From an uncultured Ruminiclostridium sp. (GTDB lineage: Bacteria > Bacillota > Clostridia > Oscillospirales > Ruminococcaceae): a stretch of DNA of 64,000 nucleotides. The first letter of the stretch is position 1. Each line of letters starts with the position of its first letter. The notes under the pieces were generated by a model that ran no database searches, was not told the origin of the DNA, and was given only the letters and a program-made list of their open reading frames with translations. Location of the stretch: positions 62,001 to 126,000 of the forward strand of contig CANRGJ010000002.1 of assembly GCA_947630175.1 (NCBI GenBank), read 5' to 3'. This document shows positions 61,959 through 64,000 of the stretch, in pieces. The translations under genes and the position numbers were made by a program.

Positions 61959-62411
61959 ATGGCAGACGAAAAAAAGAAAAAGTTAGGCATAATCGGCGAG
62001 TTCAAGGCGTTCATCTCAAGAGGGAACGTGCTTGATATGGCGGTAGGTCTTATCATCGGCTCGGCTTTCACGGCGATAGTCAATTCTCTGGTAGGCGACC
62101 TGCTGATGCCGCTGCTGGGCATTGTGACAGGCGGAATAAACTTTTCCGATATGAAATGGGTATTGCAGGAAGCGGTAATGGAGGGCGAAGAGATCTTAAC
62201 TCCCGAAGTTGCTGTGAATTACGGCGCCTTTATCCAGTACATAATCAACTTCCTGCTTATTGCGGTTTCCGTGTTCCTGCTGGTAAAGGGCATAAATGCG
62301 GTAAGAGCAAGAGCAGAGAGGAAAAAGAAGGAGGAAGAGGAGGCTGCTCCTCCCGATCCTCAGCTTGTTTTGCTTGAGGAGATAAGAGATCTGCTGAAGG
62401 AAAAGAAATAA
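61959..62411 (+). CDS. mscL: Large-conductance mechanosensitive channel MscL
   Basis: A 150-residue channel, usual length. FISRGNVLDMAVGLIIGSAFTAIVNSLVGDLLMP is the first helix region and pore. The second helix (FIQYIINFLLIAVSVFLLV) and a basic/acidic C-terminal bundle (RARAERKKKEEEE) follow. It opens under hypo-osmotic shock. Confidence 0.96.
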   Translation: MADEKKKKLGIIGEFKAFISRGNVLDMAVGLIIGSAFTAIVNSLVGDLLMPLLGIVTGGINFSDMKWVLQEAVMEGEEILTPEVAVNYGAFIQYIINFLLIAVSVFLLVKGINAVRARAERKKKEEEEAAPPDPQLVLLEEIRDLLKEKK

Positions 62412-62474
62412 TAAAAATGCAGGCGCTTTCCGAAGGGAGAGTGCCTGATTTATCCCGTTTTACGGAGGTGAAAC

Positions 62475-63347
62475 ATGAACAGCGACTGGTCAAAATACAT
62501 TCAGGGGATAAATACCCTTTACTGCTCACGCTCACTGCGTTTTTCGGATATGTTCAGAGAAAAATACCTCAACGCTTTCGGCATTGAAAACAAGGGGAGA
62601 TTTCTTGAAACAGGCTGCGGTCCCGGAGCACTGGCGGAGGCTTTGCACCGCTGGTACCCTGCCGCCGAGATAACAGGTGTTGACAGGGACGAGGCGTTTA
62701 TTGAATTTGCTAAAAGGAAAGCGCCCGAAATAAGGTTTCAAGTGGAAGATGCGACGGCGCTTTCCTTTCCCGACGACAGCTTTGACGTGACTATCTCCAA
62801 CACGGTGGCGGAGCATATCGAGCCGTCAAAATTTTACGGTGAGCAGTACAGAGTACTGAAAAAAGGAGGCGTTTGCCTTGTGCTTTCCTCAAGGCGGGGG
62901 ATAAAGATAAATGCGCCCTGCGTGGAGGAATTGTCGGACTTTGAGCTGGAAATATGGGAAAGGGCAAGTCTGCGCCGTGAGGAATACAACAAAAAAGCAG
63001 GCGTTTGTCTTTATCCCATGAATGAGAGGGAGATACCGCTTTGTATGGAGAAATACGGCTTTCACCACGTTTCTACCGAATATATCACCGTAAATCTCAC
63101 GCCTGACGAGCCTTTTTATTCAAGAGAAACGGCGCAGGCTATGATAAATTCGGACAGGGAGTGCGATCTGGAGGGGGCGGATACGTTGAGAGAAATTGCC
63201 GCCGATATTGTGAGCGAAAAGGAAACAGCCGAGCTGAAACGGCTGATAAATCAGAGGTATGATAAGCGTTTACAACTTTACGACAGCGGGATCAAGCAGT
63301 GGGATACGGATATTCTTATGATAATGATAGTTAAAGGTGTAAAATAA
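62475..63347 (+). CDS. Class I SAM-dependent methyltransferase
   Basis: A 290-residue protein. ETGCGPGALAEALHRWYP is motif I, GVDRDEAFIEFAKRK holds the acidic residue of motif II, and DDSFDVTISNTVAEHIEPS is motif IV/V of UbiE-like methyltransferases. GGAGG precedes the ATG. Substrate unknown. It is downstream of mscL across a weak hairpin and may be partly co-transcribed. Confidence 0.85.
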   Translation: MNSDWSKYIQGINTLYCSRSLRFSDMFREKYLNAFGIENKGRFLETGCGPGALAEALHRWYPAAEITGVDRDEAFIEFAKRKAPEIRFQVEDATALSFPDDSFDVTISNTVAEHIEPSKFYGEQYRVLKKGGVCLVLSSRRGIKINAPCVEELSDFELEIWERASLRREEYNKKAGVCLYPMNEREIPLCMEKYGFHHVSTEYITVNLTPDEPFYSRETAQAMINSDRECDLEGADTLREIAADIVSEKETAELKRLINQRYDKRLQLYDSGIKQWDTDILMIMIVKGVK

Positions 63348-63384
63348 AAAACAGGGGCGTATAAGGTCGCCCTGCATAAAACAG

Positions 63385-63415
63385 CAAAAGCAGACGGAAA
63401 CCGTCTGCTTTTTTG
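63385..63415. terminator. Bidirectional terminator
   Basis: The stem aaagcagacgg/ccgtctgcttt with a short AAA loop and T run lies between the convergent methyltransferase and GNAT genes. Confidence 0.85.
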
Positions 63416-63424
63416 TATCAGTAT

Positions 63425-63925
63425 TTACAGCTCCCGCTGTGCTACGATAACGGTATAGTTATCCGTATCGTAAGTAACGCCCGTTTCCGCAAACCCGTTC
63501 TTGTGCCAGAAATGCTCTGCCTGGGGATTGCCTTTGACCCAGCCCAGTCTTACAGCCGAAAGCCCGTATTCTTTCAAATATGCGCACAGCTCGTGAATGA
63601 TTTCGCTTCCGACCCCTTTGTTCTGAACGGAAATATCTGTCATAAAGAAACCGATAAATGCCGTTTTTTCATTGGGAAATTTATTTATAAGATCCATTAC
63701 GGCGATAAGCTTATCCTTGTCATAATAACCTATGTAGTATTTATCGGAATGATCCTTATTCGGCGGCAACACTTTCATATCGTCGGCTATGCTCTGTTCG
63801 GTGACGAACGGAGGGCAATGTTTATAATACAGGGCATTATTCCTGCACAGGGCGTATATTTCCGCAATATCTTTTTCTGTCATACACCGCACAAAGTAAC
63901 GATTTGAAAAAAGTGAAACGTCCAT
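63425..63925 (-). CDS. GNAT-family N-acetyltransferase
   Basis: A 166-residue GNAT protein. MTEKDIAEIYALCRNN at the start, GYYDKDKLIAVMDLI as beta4, and QNKGVGSEIIHELCAYL as the acetyl-CoA-binding motif A; the end reads WHKNGFAETG. It lies at the window edge, with no partner visible. Substrate unknown. Confidence 0.85.
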   Translation of the reverse strand: MDVSLFSNRYFVRCMTEKDIAEIYALCRNNALYYKHCPPFVTEQSIADDMKVLPPNKDHSDKYYIGYYDKDKLIAVMDLINKFPNEKTAFIGFFMTDISVQNKGVGSEIIHELCAYLKEYGLSAVRLGWVKGNPQAEHFWHKNGFAETGVTYDTDNYTVIVAQREL

Positions 63926-64000
63926 TGTATGCCCACCTTTAAATTTATCGAATTGACTGCCGTATCTGTAAGTACCGTTTTTATTTTACCGACATCGTTC

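Noticed and set aside
62420-62450. Terminator between mscL and the methyltransferase
   Set aside because: The caggc/gcctg pairing is imperfect with a wide loop and no clear T run, so it is not listed as a feature.
1-64000. tRNA, rRNA, insertion sequences or prophage genes
   Set aside because: No cloverleaf-like segments, transposase, integrase or phage structural genes were recognised by eye; a tRNAscan or IS search would settle it.

Overview
The window looks like chromosome from a spore-forming-lineage Bacillota, most likely Oscillospiraceae (Ruminococcus-like). The basis is low-to-moderate GC, strong AGGAGG ribosome binding sites, near-consensus TTGACA-17-TATAAT promoters, sporulation genes (a CotF-like pair, BofA, SpoIVFB, and a 27-codon spoVM), a cluster around a sensory-type [FeFe] hydrogenase, and Bacillus-like housekeeping gene order. 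Genus assignment is inference; no rRNA or tRNA gene was recognised.

Layout. 1-2.6 kb: 3' end of adhE, a phosphotransferase, a small lipoprotein and a CotF-like pair. 2.6-7.4 kb (minus strand): a transmembrane beta-propeller HD-GYP sensor, an ArsB/NhaD-type permease and a DUF3237 protein. 7.4-14.9 kb (plus): a GH5-like lipoprotein, then a compact operon with a hotdog thioesterase, an acyl-CoA synthetase, IorA, IorB, a phenylacetate-CoA ligase and a tandem-ACT protein, which fits interconversion of aromatic 2-oxoacids and aryl-acetyl-CoAs. 14.9-17.5 kb (minus): a TetM/EF-G-like GTPase fused at its C-terminus to a Rae1/YacP NYN endonuclease domain. This is the most unusual gene of the window, and it appears to start at an ACG codon. 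17.6-23.2 kb: a 1864-residue surface protein with about 24 Cys/His-rich modules. 23.4-26.5 kb: PHP, DRTGG, [FeFe] hydrogenase, HATPase and DRTGG genes. 26.7-31.5 kb: a DUF3795 pair, then bofA, yaaL, clpX, clpP and tig. 31.7-38.3 kb: a 2212-residue pilin-like adhesin with a sortase signal, in DNA visibly richer in A+T than its neighbours.

38.6-45.0 kb is one long minus-strand unit running rplS, two signal peptidase I genes, rbgA, rnhB, yraN, thrC and a phosphoesterase. It is driven by a promoter about 190 nt before rplS. 45.1-46.4 kb holds spoIVFB with a small membrane partner, spoVM, and a short membrane ORF beside a perfect G-quadruplex motif. 46.6-58.4 kb is the classical Firmicutes block remA-gmk-priA-def-fmt-(yugP)-rsmB-rlmN-prpC-prkC-rsgA, coupling translation, rRNA modification and PASTA-kinase signalling; rpoZ and coaBC are missing from their usual place. 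58.5-64 kb: mntP, tgt, a phosphoesterase with an SH3-like tail, a Nudix hydrolase, mscL, a methyltransferase and a GNAT acetyltransferase.

All domain calls are by eye from motifs and remembered family patterns; no database search was run.
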